Assembly (NCBI RefSeq): GCF_040801915.1
Contig: NZ_JBFMIA010000001.1
Span: 124,001 to 188,000 of the forward strand
Source of the DNA: Jeotgalibacillus marinus
Lineage (GTDB): Bacteria > Bacillota > Bacilli > Bacillales > Jeotgalibacillaceae
Direction of reading: 5' to 3'
Length of the DNA stretch: 64,000 nucleotides
Each line of letters starts with the position of its first letter. Within the stretch, counting starts at the first letter, position 1. Made by a program: the position numbers and the translations under genes. The notes under the pieces are model-generated. The model saw only the letters and a program-made list of their open reading frames with translations, was not told where the DNA came from and ran no database searches. This document shows positions 1 to 9,151 of this stretch, in pieces.

Positions 1-41
1 ATGGCATAATTGGTTACACATCTTAGCATTTTTTCATCCAT
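1..41 (-). CDS. Possible 5' end of a leftward gene running off the window
   Basis: The minus strand is open from an ATG at 41 to the window edge, and would encode about 13 residues beginning MDEK. A purine-rich AAGGAG lies at 44-49, but it is only two bases from this ATG and about 14 from a second in-frame ATG at 29, so the start is uncertain. The region up to zwf would then be a divergent promoter region. Nothing can be said about the product. Confidence 0.2.
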   Translation of the reverse strand, partial: MDEKMLRCVTNYA

Positions 42-116
42 ATCTCCTTACGTACTATAAAAGCCATTTGAATTTCAAATAATTTATATCATTTCTTTAA
101 TGATGTTGCATAACTG

Positions 117-145
117 TTGCATATCAGCCATCTCATCTATACAAT
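117..145 (+). promoter_or_regulatory. Sigma-A-type promoter for zwf
   Basis: TTGCAT at 117-122 is separated by exactly 17 bp from TACAAT at 140-145, a good vegetative promoter about 70 bp ahead of the zwf start. Just upstream the octamer GTTGCATA is repeated directly (from about 105 and again from 116), so the -35 box sits inside a repeated element that a regulator could recognise. The repeat is seen; any regulation is inferred. Confidence 0.55.
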
Positions 146-215
146 CTAGATAATGTGATTTTAGTTTTTTCGACAAATTACTAGCTTGAACAACAATAGA
201 AGTGAGGTTCTTATC

Positions 216-1724
216 GTGAAACAAGAAAATACACCTTCAACATTAATTATGATTTTTGGGGCAACGGGTGACCTTGCTAAACGAAAGCTCTTCCCGTCTC
301 TTTACCAGCTATATTTAAAGGGAAAAATGTCCAATAACTTTGCCTTATTAGGTGTTGGGCGTCGTGAGTGGTCACATGATCGTTTTAAAGATCATGTCCG
401 GGATTCTTTACAAGCTTCATCTCATTCAAAAGAACACATCGAATCATTTATTGAGCATTGTGCTTATCAGTCGCATGACGTGTCAGATTCTGATTCATAC
501 ATACAGTTAAAAAATCTCGCAAATGAACTTGATCAACAATTTGAACTTTGTGGAAACCGTATTTTTTACTTAGCAATGGCACCAGAATTTTTCGGCACAA
601 TTACAGATCACTTAAAGCAAGATGGGCTAACCGACACGAAAGGCTTTTGCCGTTTAGTCATTGAAAAACCATTCGGTCATGACTTGGCATCTGCCTCTGC
701 TTTAAATGAACAAATTAGAAAATCATTTTCAGAAGAACAAATCTATCGAATTGACCACTACCTCGGGAAGGAAATGGTTCAAAACATTGAAGTTATTCGG
801 TTTGCCAACGCTATATTTGAACCACAGTGGAATAGCCGCTTCATTTCAAATATCCAAATTACTTCTTCCGAGACTCTAGGTGTTGAAGAACGTGGTCGCT
901 ACTATGAAACGAGTGGTGCACTGCGTGACATGGTTCAAAACCACATGCTCCAAATGGTCGCCTTGCTTGCGATGGAACCACCAATTCGCTTAAGCACAGA
1001 CGAAATTCGTAGCGAAAAAGTTCGTGTATTCCGTGCCATGCGTCCAATTGAAGGAACAGAAGTAGATGATTATTTTGTCCGCGGTCAGTATGCAGAAGGA
1101 ACCGTAAATGGAACTGACGTGGATAGCTATCGAAATGGAGAAAATGTTGATCCTACATCCAACACGGAAACATTTGTTGCTGGTAAAGTAATGATTGATA
1201 ACTTCCGTTGGGCAGGCGTTCCATTCTTTATCCGAACGGGTAAGAGAATGACTGTAAAATCAACAAAAATCGTTGTTCAGTTTAAAGATATTCCGATGAA
1301 CCTTTATTACAACAAAGAGCATTCATTGGATCCCAACTTACTTGTCATTCATATTCAACCGGATGAAGGAGTGACGTTACACTTAAATGCGAAGAAAACG
1401 AGTCAAGGGATTGATACGAAACCCGTCAAACTCAGTTATTCTGCCTCAAGCATTGATGGCATTAATACGCCTGAAGCATATGAGAAACTGTTATACGACT
1501 GTATCTTAGGAGATGCAACGAACTTTACGCATTGGGATGAAGTCAAACATTCTTGGAGCTTTGTTGATAAAATATCTACTCATTGGGAGTCTACAACCGA
1601 AGAATCGTTCCCGAATTACGCATCTGGCTCAATGGGACCTGCTAAAAGCGATGAGCTACTCGCACAAGAAGGTTTTGAATGGTGGCCAATTGGAGAATTA
1701 GATGTTAAAAAAACGATAGAATAG
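216..1724 (+). CDS. zwf: Glucose-6-phosphate 1-dehydrogenase
   Basis: This enzyme oxidises glucose 6-phosphate to 6-phosphogluconolactone with NADP+, the first step of the oxidative pentose phosphate pathway, in the cytoplasm. The N-terminal Rossmann motif GATGDLAKRKLFPSL (about residues 15-29) and the substrate-site motif RIDHYLGKEMVQN (about 178-190) identify the family. I start it at the GTG at 216, because AGTGAGG at 201-207 lies 8 bases ahead of it. An in-frame TTG at 186 has no ribosome binding site. The resulting 502 residues fit the family. It converges on gndA, the next enzyme of the pathway, about 1.4 kb away, and ends in a strong hairpin terminator. Confidence 0.96.
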   Translation: MKQENTPSTLIMIFGATGDLAKRKLFPSLYQLYLKGKMSNNFALLGVGRREWSHDRFKDHVRDSLQASSHSKEHIESFIEHCAYQSHDVSDSDSYIQLKNLANELDQQFELCGNRIFYLAMAPEFFGTITDHLKQDGLTDTKGFCRLVIEKPFGHDLASASALNEQIRKSFSEEQIYRIDHYLGKEMVQNIEVIRFANAIFEPQWNSRFISNIQITSSETLGVEERGRYYETSGALRDMVQNHMLQMVALLAMEPPIRLSTDEIRSEKVRVFRAMRPIEGTEVDDYFVRGQYAEGTVNGTDVDSYRNGENVDPTSNTETFVAGKVMIDNFRWAGVPFFIRTGKRMTVKSTKIVVQFKDIPMNLYYNKEHSLDPNLLVIHIQPDEGVTLHLNAKKTSQGIDTKPVKLSYSASSIDGINTPEAYEKLLYDCILGDATNFTHWDEVKHSWSFVDKISTHWESTTEESFPNYASGSMGPAKSDELLAQEGFEWWPIGELDVKKTIE

Positions 1725-1810
1725 GGTACAAACAGTCCAATTCAACGATGTTATGGTACTCTGGTGATTTAAGTCTGAACGACAATTAAACTATATTGAG
1801 AAGACCTGAA

Positions 1811-1846
1811 AGGCTGTCCGAGAAGTTCTCGGGCAGCCTTTTTGGG
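1811..1846 (+). terminator. Rho-independent terminator of zwf
   Basis: A 13-bp stem (1811-1823 with 1827-1839, one G-U pair) closed by a three-base loop is followed by a T run. It lies about 85 bp after the zwf stop codon. Confidence 0.85.
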
Positions 1847-2032
1847 TAAACGTTCAGTTTTACGAATAGAATAACCTTGATTCTTACGTGAATGACAAGA
1901 GGTGCTACAAGACAACATCAAGTTCACGAGAAAAAACAGAGAAACTTGTAAAGTTCGTACCATTGTACGCGAGCAACATTGCGTTATTATCGTATAAAAA
2001 ACCGCTGCATGTGCAACGGTGAATATCATTCA

Positions 2033-2158
2033 CTATCTTCTACTTGCCTTGTTATACGCTTCTTCCACTTCTTCAAATGTTACGCCAAAATAATCAGCTA
2101 CAATTTGAATTATTTCTTCATCGGGCGTGATCCTATATTCAAGTCTAATGGCGTTCAT
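2033..2158 (-). CDS. Small protein of unknown function, 41 residues; relative of the frameshifted gene at 49832-50115
   Basis: The minus strand encodes a 41-residue acidic protein from an ATG at 2158, with AAGGTGA about 10 bases upstream. Its last 22 residues, ADYFGVTFEEVEEAY plus a short basic tail, closely match the end of a second small gene near 49.85 kb (ADEFGVSFEEANEAY). Conservation between two distant copies argues that it is a real protein. The same frame stays open upstream for about 24 more codons without a usable start before meeting a TGA, so this copy may be a 5'-truncated remnant. I do not recognise the family, and the function is unknown. Confidence 0.5.
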   Translation of the reverse strand: MNAIRLEYRITPDEEIIQIVADYFGVTFEEVEEAYNKASRR

Positions 2159-2303
2159 TACATTAACATCACCTTCATGTACAACTGTATAAGATGGTAT
2201 GTTAGATAGTTTAGTAGATTCAAACTCACCTGTTCACCTTATTCAAAGAATATCACATATTTTGATTTTGAAAAATCATCTTTATACTAAATCATTTGTC
2301 TAC

Positions 2304-2330
2304 ACAGTTTTTAATTCTATGAATATAGTA
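2304..2330 (+). promoter_or_regulatory. Candidate sigma-K-like promoter for the gene at 2384
   Basis: AC at 2304-2305, 16 bases, then AATATAGTA at 2322-2330 differs at one position from the late mother-cell consensus AC-N16-CATANNNTA. It would start transcription about 45 bp ahead of the coding region. In A+T-rich DNA such a match can arise by chance. Confidence 0.28.
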
Positions 2331-2383
2331 TATTGATTGTTTCTTTTTAAGAGACACTCTGATCAAAGAAAGGAGAGAAATAT

Positions 2384-2764
2384 ATGACCGTAGCTTTATT
2401 TACTACTTTACCGGATACCATTATTGTTGATGAACAACAAGCTTTTCAGGTATGCACAGTAAACTCAGACCCTTTACAAGATGGGGTGGAAGTAAGGATC
2501 TTTGTTACTCTTAGCAACCTAAACTTACTATCTGAATTTACAGCGTTTATTTTTGATCCAAGTTCAGGCATGTTTGTCCCAATTGAATTTAATGAATTTG
2601 GTGTTGCTATTTTAGAATCAACACTTGCTCCGACTAGCTGTAGTCAGGTTCTTGTTACATTCACAGATGATAGTAACTATCGTTTTCAACAACAAGTTGT
2701 TGAAAAATCTTCTGGTAAACTACTCGCTTCAAACACGCAAATATTTAGAGTTTTAAGCGCTTAA
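2384..2764 (+). CDS. Hypothetical protein, probably an all-beta fold, 126 residues
   Basis: The start has a textbook ribosome binding site (AAAGGAGAG) and the gene ends in its own hairpin terminator, so it is a single-gene unit. The protein has no signal peptide and no membrane segment. It is rich in alternating V, T, F and I residues with two cysteines (about residues 23 and 86), and looks like a beta-sandwich of the kind seen in some spore-surface or structural proteins. I do not recognise a family. A sigma-K-like promoter match upstream would suit a late sporulation role, but that is only a suggestion. It sits between the convergent zwf and gndA genes, a usual place for an accessory insertion. 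Confidence 0.75.
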   Translation: MTVALFTTLPDTIIVDEQQAFQVCTVNSDPLQDGVEVRIFVTLSNLNLLSEFTAFIFDPSSGMFVPIEFNEFGVAILESTLAPTSCSQVLVTFTDDSNYRFQQQVVEKSSGKLLASNTQIFRVLSA

Positions 2765-2771
2765 TATCTAT

Positions 2772-2812
2772 GGAATCAAGAGGAGTTTTTTTCTCTCTTG
2801 ATCCTTTTAAAA
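2772..2812 (+). terminator. Terminator of the 2384 gene
   Basis: An imperfect stem (GGA-A-TCAAGAG pairing with CTCTTGATCC, one bulge) begins 8 bp after the stop codon and is followed by TTTT. Confidence 0.7.
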
Positions 2813-3023
2813 AACAAAATTAATACCTAAATTCCACGTCAAATTCATTTGACCTTAACATTAATAATTCTCACAACTCCTATATATCACCTATACAAAC
2901 CAATTAATTTTACCATCTGATTTTTTTGTTTTTTTGTTTTTTTGTTCTGATTCTTTAATAACATTCTAAAAAATAACATCTTAATATGTCTGTAAGTTGT
3001 AATATCTAGATCCCACAACCTCA

Positions 3024-3060
3024 AAAAAGAGCCTCTATCCAATAGGACGAGGCTCTTTTT
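3024..3060 (-). terminator. Terminator of gndA (bidirectional hairpin)
   Basis: A perfect 12-bp stem (3024-3035 with 3049-3060) carries A and T tracts on its two sides, so it can stop transcription from either direction. It lies about 90 bp beyond the gndA stop codon. Confidence 0.85.
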
Positions 3061-3146
3061 GAATATTTCTGCTAACAAAAAAATTGTGCAGCACGTCTTC
3101 TACTTATACTTGTCTTGGCTAGATCGAGCTGCTTCTGCTTTTGTAT

Positions 3147-4559
3147 TTAATCTTCCATCCACTCCGTGTGGAAGGTACCTTCTTTGTCGACACGTTGATA
3201 CGTGTGGGCACCGAAGTAATCGCGTTGTGCTTGGATTAAGTTCGCTGGCAATGATTCTGTTCTATAGCTATCATAATAAGAAAGAGCGGTTGAGAATCCT
3301 GGTACTGGAACACCATTTTTCACAGCGAGTGCGATCACGTCACGCAAAGCTGATTGATACGATTCTACGATGTCTTTAAAATAGTCATCAATCATTAAGT
3401 TCATAAGCGCTGGATCGCGATCATACGCGTCTGTGATTTTTTGTAAGAATTGAGCACGGATAATGCAGCCACCTCTGAATATCCTGGCGATTTCACCGAA
3501 CTTTAAGTCCCAGTTATATTCTTCTGAAGCAGCTTTCATTTGCGCAAAGCCTTGAGCATATGCAGCAATTTTAGACATATACAAGGCACGTCTAATTGCT
3601 TCGATTACTTCTTTTTTATCGCCTTCAGGTACAACCGGTGTTGGACCACTTAGCACTTTACTTGCTTTTACACGCTCATCTTTAATTGCAGAGATAAAGC
3701 GTGCAAATACAGATTCCGTAATGATTGGAAGTGGTGTGCCAAGGTCTAATGCACTTTGGCTCGTCCATTTTCCAGTTCCTTTTTGTCCTGCTTTATCTAA
3801 GATCACATCAACCATTGGTTTGCCAGTTTCAGTGTCTTTCTTTTTGAAAATATCGGCTGTAATTTCGATCAAGTAGCTGTCAAGCTCACCCTTGTTCCAT
3901 TCAGCAAATACTTCATGAAGATCGTCTGCTGACAAACCGAGTACATTTTTCATAATGAAATAAGATTCAGCAATCAATTGCATATCGGCATACTCAATGC
4001 CATTGTGAACCATTTTCACATAGTGACCCGCACCATCTGAACCGATGTATGTGCTACATGCTTCGCCGTTAACTTTAGCTGAGATCTCGTCGAAAATTGG
4101 TGCCACAAGCTCATACGCTTCTTTTTGACCACCTGGCATAATCGATGGACCTGTTAACGCTCCTTCTTCCCCACCAGAAACACCTGTTCCAATAAAGTGG
4201 ATGCCGTGTGTGCTAAGTTCTTTGTTACGACGAATGGTATCTTGATAAAACGTATTCCCACCGTCAATTAAAATATCACCTTTATCAAGTAAAGGAAGCA
4301 AGCTACTAATCGTTGCGTCAGTCGCTGCACCTGCTTTTACCATTAACATAATTTTACGAGGTGATTCGAGTGACTCAACAAACTCCTCCAGGCTATATGT
4401 ACCATAAATTTGTTTGCCTTCTGATTCTGCCAGCATATCATCCACTTTTTCAGCTGAACGATTATACACAGCAACAGAAAACCCTCTACTTTCAATATTC
4501 CAAGCAAGGTTCTTACCCATTACAGCAAGACCTACTACACCAATTTGTTGTTTTGACAT
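3147..4559 (-). CDS. gndA: 6-phosphogluconate dehydrogenase (decarboxylating)
   Basis: This enzyme converts 6-phosphogluconate to ribulose 5-phosphate and CO2 with reduction of NAD(P)+, the second dehydrogenase of the oxidative pentose phosphate pathway. The 470 residues match the usual length. The N-terminal dinucleotide motif is GLAVMGKNLAWNIESRGF (about residues 10-27), and the substrate-binding segments GTGVSGGEEGA and GTGKWTSQSALDLG are intact. A GAGAGG ribosome binding site lies about 9 bases ahead of the ATG. It corresponds to GndA (formerly YqjI) of Bacillus subtilis and converges with zwf. No frameshift or missing motif was seen. Confidence 0.96.
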   Translation of the reverse strand: MSKQQIGVVGLAVMGKNLAWNIESRGFSVAVYNRSAEKVDDMLAESEGKQIYGTYSLEEFVESLESPRKIMLMVKAGAATDATISSLLPLLDKGDILIDGGNTFYQDTIRRNKELSTHGIHFIGTGVSGGEEGALTGPSIMPGGQKEAYELVAPIFDEISAKVNGEACSTYIGSDGAGHYVKMVHNGIEYADMQLIAESYFIMKNVLGLSADDLHEVFAEWNKGELDSYLIEITADIFKKKDTETGKPMVDVILDKAGQKGTGKWTSQSALDLGTPLPIITESVFARFISAIKDERVKASKVLSGPTPVVPEGDKKEVIEAIRRALYMSKIAAYAQGFAQMKAASEEYNWDLKFGEIARIFRGGCIIRAQFLQKITDAYDRDPALMNLMIDDYFKDIVESYQSALRDVIALAVKNGVPVPGFSTALSYYDSYRTESLPANLIQAQRDYFGAHTYQRVDKEGTFHTEWMED

Positions 4560-4754
4560 AGTTAAACGTCCTCTCTTTCACGTAATTCATTTACTCCGAA
4601 AAGCAGGAGCTTCTTTTATCATTCACTATTGTACCACTTTTTTATGTAAAGGCGAAAAAAAAGCTTTTCAATAAATGTAACAGGTTTAACCATAGAAAAT
4701 TCTCTTGATCGCTGTGTTGCTTAGTAGCACTTATTTAAACATTCACCTTAAGAT

Positions 4755-4790
4755 AAATAAAAACCAGCCCATTGAACATATGAGCTGATT
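4755..4790 (-). terminator. Terminator of the UspA gene
   Basis: On the minus strand a 9-bp stem with two G-U pairs (4782-4790 with 4762-4770) is followed by a T-rich tract. It lies about 30 bp after the UspA stop codon. Confidence 0.65.
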
Positions 4791-4817
4791 TTTTTTATTT
4801 ATGTAAAATCTAAAATA

Positions 4818-5234
4818 TTATTTAACAACCATTACAGGAGCGTCAACATATTTTACTAATTTGTGACTAACGCTACCTAAAAGCATAGTTTGAAACTTAT
4901 TGCGCCCTCGGCTACCAACAACAACAAGATCATAATTACTATTATTAGCATACTCGATAAGCGTTTCAAACGGAGATCCATGAAGAATCTTGATGTTCAC
5001 TTGTACGTCTGCTTTTCTTGCAAGATCTGCACTTTCTTTTAACATTTTTTCACGCTTATAACTAGCTGTATCCGAATCTCCGTAACGGAGTACATCTGCT
5101 TTAGATGTCTCGCCATCCACAACATAGACTAAATCAATCGATACCTCATCTTTTGATGAAATCACACTAATCGCTTTCTTTAGAGCGCGGTTTGAATGTT
5201 CAGAGCCGTCCGTTGCTACCATTATCTTCTTCAT
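4818..5234 (-). CDS. Universal stress protein, UspA family
   Basis: This is a single-domain, 138-residue cytoplasmic Usp protein. It opens MKKIMVATDGSEHS and closes with the nucleotide-binding signature G-2x-G-9x-GS (GSRGRNKFQTMLLGS), so it is of the ATP-binding type. I start it at the ATG at 5234, because GGAGGG lies about 7 bases ahead; the in-frame ATG five codons upstream overlaps that ribosome binding site. Usp proteins are usually induced by starvation or envelope stress and have no general catalytic role. It is transcribed alone. Confidence 0.9.
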   Translation of the reverse strand: MKKIMVATDGSEHSNRALKKAISVISSKDEVSIDLVYVVDGETSKADVLRYGDSDTASYKREKMLKESADLARKADVQVNIKILHGSPFETLIEYANNSNYDLVVVGSRGRNKFQTMLLGSVSHKLVKYVDAPVMVVK

Positions 5235-5249
5235 AATTAAACCCTCCAT

Positions 5250-5737
5250 ACGATCTTTTTTTATGTCGTCAATGGCACTGGTCGCTGAATCTATAGGTGA
5301 GCACCAGTAAAAGCTAACTCAACTTCTGTAACTCTTTCTTGGAAATCAAAATTTGTTAGAATTTTCATTATCGAAAATCCTATTAGTAATTATTGTATCT
5401 AAAATCAAAGGGGTTTCATAGTAATGAAGCTTTACATTTTTTGCGAATATTTTGTCGCTTTTGACGACATTTTGTCATTTTTGATATTTTTCTACTGAAC
5501 TCCTTGTTCGACTTAAATGCCTCATTAGTTAAACAAGAATATTAACGTGACGACTTTTCACTCTCAGAAAAGTCAAGTTCTCTATAAATGTGGCGTCTAT
5601 AAAAAAGGCTATGTTCCAAAAGATTGTTGGTATCTTTTTAATAGATGAGTACCCTTTTGAAGTCCTCTTTTGTCTATATTTTTACGCTAACGCCTCCGGT
5701 TCGATTATTAAGAAAATCATAAATTTTAAAAAAATAA
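5250..5737. other. Gene-free intergenic DNA
   Basis: About 490 bp of A+T-rich sequence separates the divergent UspA and GyrI-like genes. I found no open frame with a ribosome binding site, no transposon similarity and no strong hairpin. Confidence 0.6.
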
Positions 5738-5766
5738 TTGATTATATTTTTATATCCTAATAGTAT
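5738..5766 (+). promoter_or_regulatory. Sigma-A-type promoter for the GyrI-like gene
   Basis: TTGATT at 5738-5743, a 17-bp spacer and TAGTAT at 5761-5766 lie about 42 bp ahead of the start codon at 5809. Confidence 0.5.
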
Positions 5767-5808
5767 TCGAAATGTAGTAAATATTTATGGAGAAAGGAGA
5801 AAGGGACT

Positions 5809-6261
5809 ATGAATATTAAAGTTGAAACTCTTCCCAAATATCGCATTGCATATGTGCGACAAGTTGGTCCATATGGGCCTGCTAACATTCAAGCAATGGA
5901 AAAGTTAAAGAAATGGGCTGAGGAGAAAAATCTTATTAAATCGGCAATAATACTTGGAATTCCGCAAGATAATCCTGAAACAACACTTCCCAAAAATTGT
6001 AGATATGATGCTTGTATTGTGATTTCAAAGGATTTTCAAATTGATGCTTCAATTTGCGAATGTGAACTTTCTGGCGGAAAATATTTTATTTACAAAGTCA
6101 AACATACAGCAGAAGATATTCAAAAAGCGTGGGCTGAAATTTTCCCAGATTTACAAAACAGTGGATATCAAATTGATAATAAACCGATTTTAGAAAGATA
6201 CACTAATGATATGATTAACAACAATTATTGCGAAATATGTGTACCTGTAAAACCGTTATAG
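5809..6261 (+). CDS. GyrI-like / AraC effector-binding domain protein
   Basis: This 150-residue protein consists of one GyrI-like small-molecule binding domain. The opening KVETLPKYRIAYVRQVGPYG is the usual first strand, and the mid-segment CRYDACIVISKDFQ plus the central GGKYFIYKVKHTAEDI are typical of the fold. It has no DNA-binding part, so it is a stand-alone sensor, sequestration protein or hydrolase of the SbmC/GyrI superfamily. The ligand cannot be predicted. The ribosome binding site AGAAAGGAG is strong. It has its own promoter and probable terminator. Confidence 0.85.
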   Translation: MNIKVETLPKYRIAYVRQVGPYGPANIQAMEKLKKWAEEKNLIKSAIILGIPQDNPETTLPKNCRYDACIVISKDFQIDASICECELSGGKYFIYKVKHTAEDIQKAWAEIFPDLQNSGYQIDNKPILERYTNDMINNNYCEICVPVKPL

Positions 6262-6320
6262 CTTGATTAGTTACATTTTACTTGTTCGGCTTTATATCCA
6301 TCACTAGAAAATTAAACATA

Positions 6321-6375
6321 GAAAAGGAGGAACAAGTAGTTTTCAGTAACGATAACTTCTTGTTCTTCTTTTATT
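6321..6375 (+). terminator. Probable terminator of the GyrI-like gene
   Basis: A 14-bp stem containing G-U pairs (left arm 6322-6336, right arm from about 6358) is closed by a loop of about 20 bases and followed by a T-rich tract. It starts 60 bp after the stop codon. Confidence 0.55.
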
Positions 6376-6813
6376 ATTCTGCTCCGATAGTGAAATAAGC
6401 TATATTAGTGAAATACATCAGTTAAAATTTCTAATATCGATTACAGTTGTGAAATTTACTTTTTAGCAAGTAAGTTAATTGGTTATGAACATTTAAAAAC
6501 TTCTCCTAAAGTTAAGTTCAATTAACGGGCACGTTAGTTGATAAGGATTGGGGAGCCTTTATAGTTGGGGATTCCCTTAAATTATCAACAGTAATATTTA
6601 ACATTGTTAAAAAAAAAAAGATGTGTATGTAAATCGCTTGGAATCTAGTATGAACGCTTTATTCATTAAAGTCCCTGTTCAATTATCTAGCGATTGAAAG
6701 TAAAAACGACGAGGGCGAAGGCGATCTCTGTTAGAGCTAGTAAACATTTATCGTATAAGTGATCCAACGTACTATGAAGCCAATTAACAAACTTTGACTA
6801 TCATTCGCAGCTA
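6376..6813. other. Gene-free intergenic DNA between convergent genes
   Basis: About 440 bp contain no open frame with a ribosome binding site and no recognisable mobile-element remnant. It is bounded by a terminator on each side, as expected between convergent units. Confidence 0.55.
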
Positions 6814-6843
6814 AAAAAGGAGCTCAGCGTTGAGCTCCTTTTT
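6814..6843 (-). terminator. Terminator of the glycosidase/phosphoesterase unit
   Basis: A perfect 13-bp stem (6814-6826 with 6831-6843), four-base loop and flanking A and T tracts lie 10 bp after the stop codon of the gene ending at 6853. Confidence 0.9.
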
Positions 6844-6852
6844 CTTTCTCTA

Positions 6853-9129
6853 TTATTCAATCTTCACTTCATGATTCCCATCAATAATAACAGCTGAATT
6901 CGCGCGAATCGTTCGATCGTCGTCTTGGAAGTCTTGATCCGAGAAATTAGCAATCACTGTTAATGACTCGCCGTACGTCGTTGATTGCACGAGTCGATCA
7001 TCCGACAATACACGAAAATCAGTCATCGGTTGTTGCACGGCTTCCTCATGAAATGCCGACCATGTTTGATAATTGGTTGTAATGGTTTCCTTTTTATCTT
7101 CCCATGAATTTGCATCTAAATGATACATCGGCGGGATGTTGTATAGATATTCATTGATCTTACGTTCTGTCTCTAATCCCTCTATTTTTAAGCTATCCCA
7201 TTCCCATTGGTGGGTAGTGATGACTGAATCATTGTATACAAGCTTATAAAGCGGGATCGAATACGTTGGATCAGTATAAATTGCCTTGTATTCCTCTTTA
7301 ATTGGCACGGCCTTGCTATAACGTTCGGGTATTCCCCCCGTAGGTGAGTAGTAATTCCCTACAAAATACTCACTATCTGCGTTTTCTCGCATGTCGGGAT
7401 CTCCCCACTTGATTACGGGTGTTTCAATCCCATGAGCAAAGGCGATTACTTCACTAGCAAAATCGTTTCCTCCTTCAGCTCCAACGACTAGACCATGCTC
7501 TTTTGCTAGGTACTCCATTCTCTCTAATCTTGCTGTCCAGTCTTCTTCTTGCGTCGTTAGATGCGTTGGCGAATAATCATCGTAGATTTCTCCTGTTGCG
7601 TCTGTATCCATGAACCACGAGTTAAATTGAATGCCTCCTGCTAGAACACCTTCCACACGATCCTTCACGCTTGGCAATGAAAGCGTTGGGTTTAGCTTGC
7701 GTCCTCTACCTAAAAACCCTGTGACGTGCTCTCCGTCTTTCTTTGTGATCGTAGCCTCTTCAAAAAGAGCGGGATCTTTAAAGGTTGCTGTATTCCAACT
7801 TATATCGGGTGTTTCGTGGATCGAGTGATACGAATCATAAGGCGCAACTAGATAGCCCGCATCCTCCGCATATTTCACCATGTCAGGTTGCATAAGACCA
7901 TTCACCCAGTTCGGTAAACCAACCCAAGCACGGTCGATTCCTTCTTTCTTCATGTCTTTCAGAACCTCTGTAGATGTTTCCTTCCCCCAGTCTTCCACTG
8001 GTGAAACGGCTTCTTTCAGTACACTCGCAAGCAGGGATTTATTTGTTGCGTATCGCTCTTGCTCATTTTGGTTATCGTTCGGCGCTTTGCCATCGGGGAA
8101 GACGGCTGCGTCATAAAATTCTTCCAGTTGAATAGCGAAATTTAAACCGTTCAGAATCGCCGTTTTTTGGAATGGTGTCACGTATTCTTCGTCATTCAGA
8201 CTTTCAAGAACTTGAATAAATTCGTCCCCGCTGTCTTCGCTGTGTTCATCAATAAGCGTAGCAACCCATGCAAAAATAGGATCATCCACTTTTTTCTTTA
8301 ATTTCTTCCAATCCACACTATGATCATCTAAATATTGATCATTCCAAAAATAGATATGTGGGGCACCGTATAACTTTTCAATGTCGGGAACATATTTGGC
8401 TTTTTCCGCCAATGTGGTGAAGTTGTCCGACTCTAGTAATTCGTTTTTGTAAATCGTTGCCCAGTCTACTGGATCATTCTCAGCGACATAAATACGCGTG
8501 TTATACGTCTTGTTGTCGTTGATCGTTGGATATTCGTGGGTAATGTTAAATTCAATGTCGTCCTCTGTGTCATACGCTATCGTGTTGTTAAACGTGTTTT
8601 CGGGGAGGTAAAGAATCGAATAGTCATCTTTCTCACTCCCATAAAGAGGCATCGTGAACGAATCGTTCATATCCATTTCATGATCTAAATGTGTTTTCCA
8701 GTCTTGATCATCCTTTGGGATTCGTTTTCCTTCTCCTATCGGCAATATAAGTTGTTCTCCCGCCACGTAAGGGAAACTTACCTCATTTTCTATACCTTCT
8801 CCCGCTAGTGACGTGATCGACACATCTATAAATTTATCTTCTTGGTGAATCTCTATTTCTAGTTCTGATTCGGGATAGGTCCACGAAATCAATTTGTTCG
8901 TTTCCTCAAAATTCTCTACGGCTTCCGCTTCTCTTGCTTTTGAAATCGTTTCCTCCTTCCCGTCATGAATAGCGGTGATTTCGAATGTTGACGGGTCTAC
9001 ATCCACCGTAAACGCCTTTTCAGGGTTATTTATCGGTGTATTTCCCGTGTTCGATCCGTTTGGTTTATCGGGTGTACACGCCCCCGCTAATAACAATAAT
9101 GCACTCGTTGATAGTAATACCTTTTTCAT
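6853..9129 (-). CDS. Lipoprotein with a GH101/GH129-related glycoside hydrolase fold
   Basis: The 758-residue product begins with a lipoprotein signal peptide (cleavage before Cys18 in LAGAC), so it should be anchored outside the membrane. A beta-rich N-terminal region (about 35-240) precedes a large catalytic region. The pair FMDTDATGE (about 506-514) and VVGAEGG (about 548-554) resembles the nucleophile Asp and acid/base Glu stretches of alpha-N-acetylgalactosaminidase-like glycosidases of families GH101 and GH129. The C-terminal part (about 680-758) is again beta-rich. The family placement rests on these motifs and is inferred; the substrate is unknown. A strong AGGAGAA site precedes the ATG. 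It is downstream of, and probably cotranscribed with, the metallophosphoesterase gene. Confidence 0.7.
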   Translation of the reverse strand: MKKVLLSTSALLLLAGACTPDKPNGSNTGNTPINNPEKAFTVDVDPSTFEITAIHDGKEETISKAREAEAVENFEETNKLISWTYPESELEIEIHQEDKFIDVSITSLAGEGIENEVSFPYVAGEQLILPIGEGKRIPKDDQDWKTHLDHEMDMNDSFTMPLYGSEKDDYSILYLPENTFNNTIAYDTEDDIEFNITHEYPTINDNKTYNTRIYVAENDPVDWATIYKNELLESDNFTTLAEKAKYVPDIEKLYGAPHIYFWNDQYLDDHSVDWKKLKKKVDDPIFAWVATLIDEHSEDSGDEFIQVLESLNDEEYVTPFQKTAILNGLNFAIQLEEFYDAAVFPDGKAPNDNQNEQERYATNKSLLASVLKEAVSPVEDWGKETSTEVLKDMKKEGIDRAWVGLPNWVNGLMQPDMVKYAEDAGYLVAPYDSYHSIHETPDISWNTATFKDPALFEEATITKKDGEHVTGFLGRGRKLNPTLSLPSVKDRVEGVLAGGIQFNSWFMDTDATGEIYDDYSPTHLTTQEEDWTARLERMEYLAKEHGLVVGAEGGNDFASEVIAFAHGIETPVIKWGDPDMRENADSEYFVGNYYSPTGGIPERYSKAVPIKEEYKAIYTDPTYSIPLYKLVYNDSVITTHQWEWDSLKIEGLETERKINEYLYNIPPMYHLDANSWEDKKETITTNYQTWSAFHEEAVQQPMTDFRVLSDDRLVQSTTYGESLTVIANFSDQDFQDDDRTIRANSAVIIDGNHEVKIE

Positions 9130-9151
9130 GTTGTGTTTTCTCCTATCATTT

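Noticed and set aside
1769..2029. 86-codon minus-strand frame after zwf
   Set aside because: It reads through the zwf terminator, has no ribosome binding site and a shadow-like composition.
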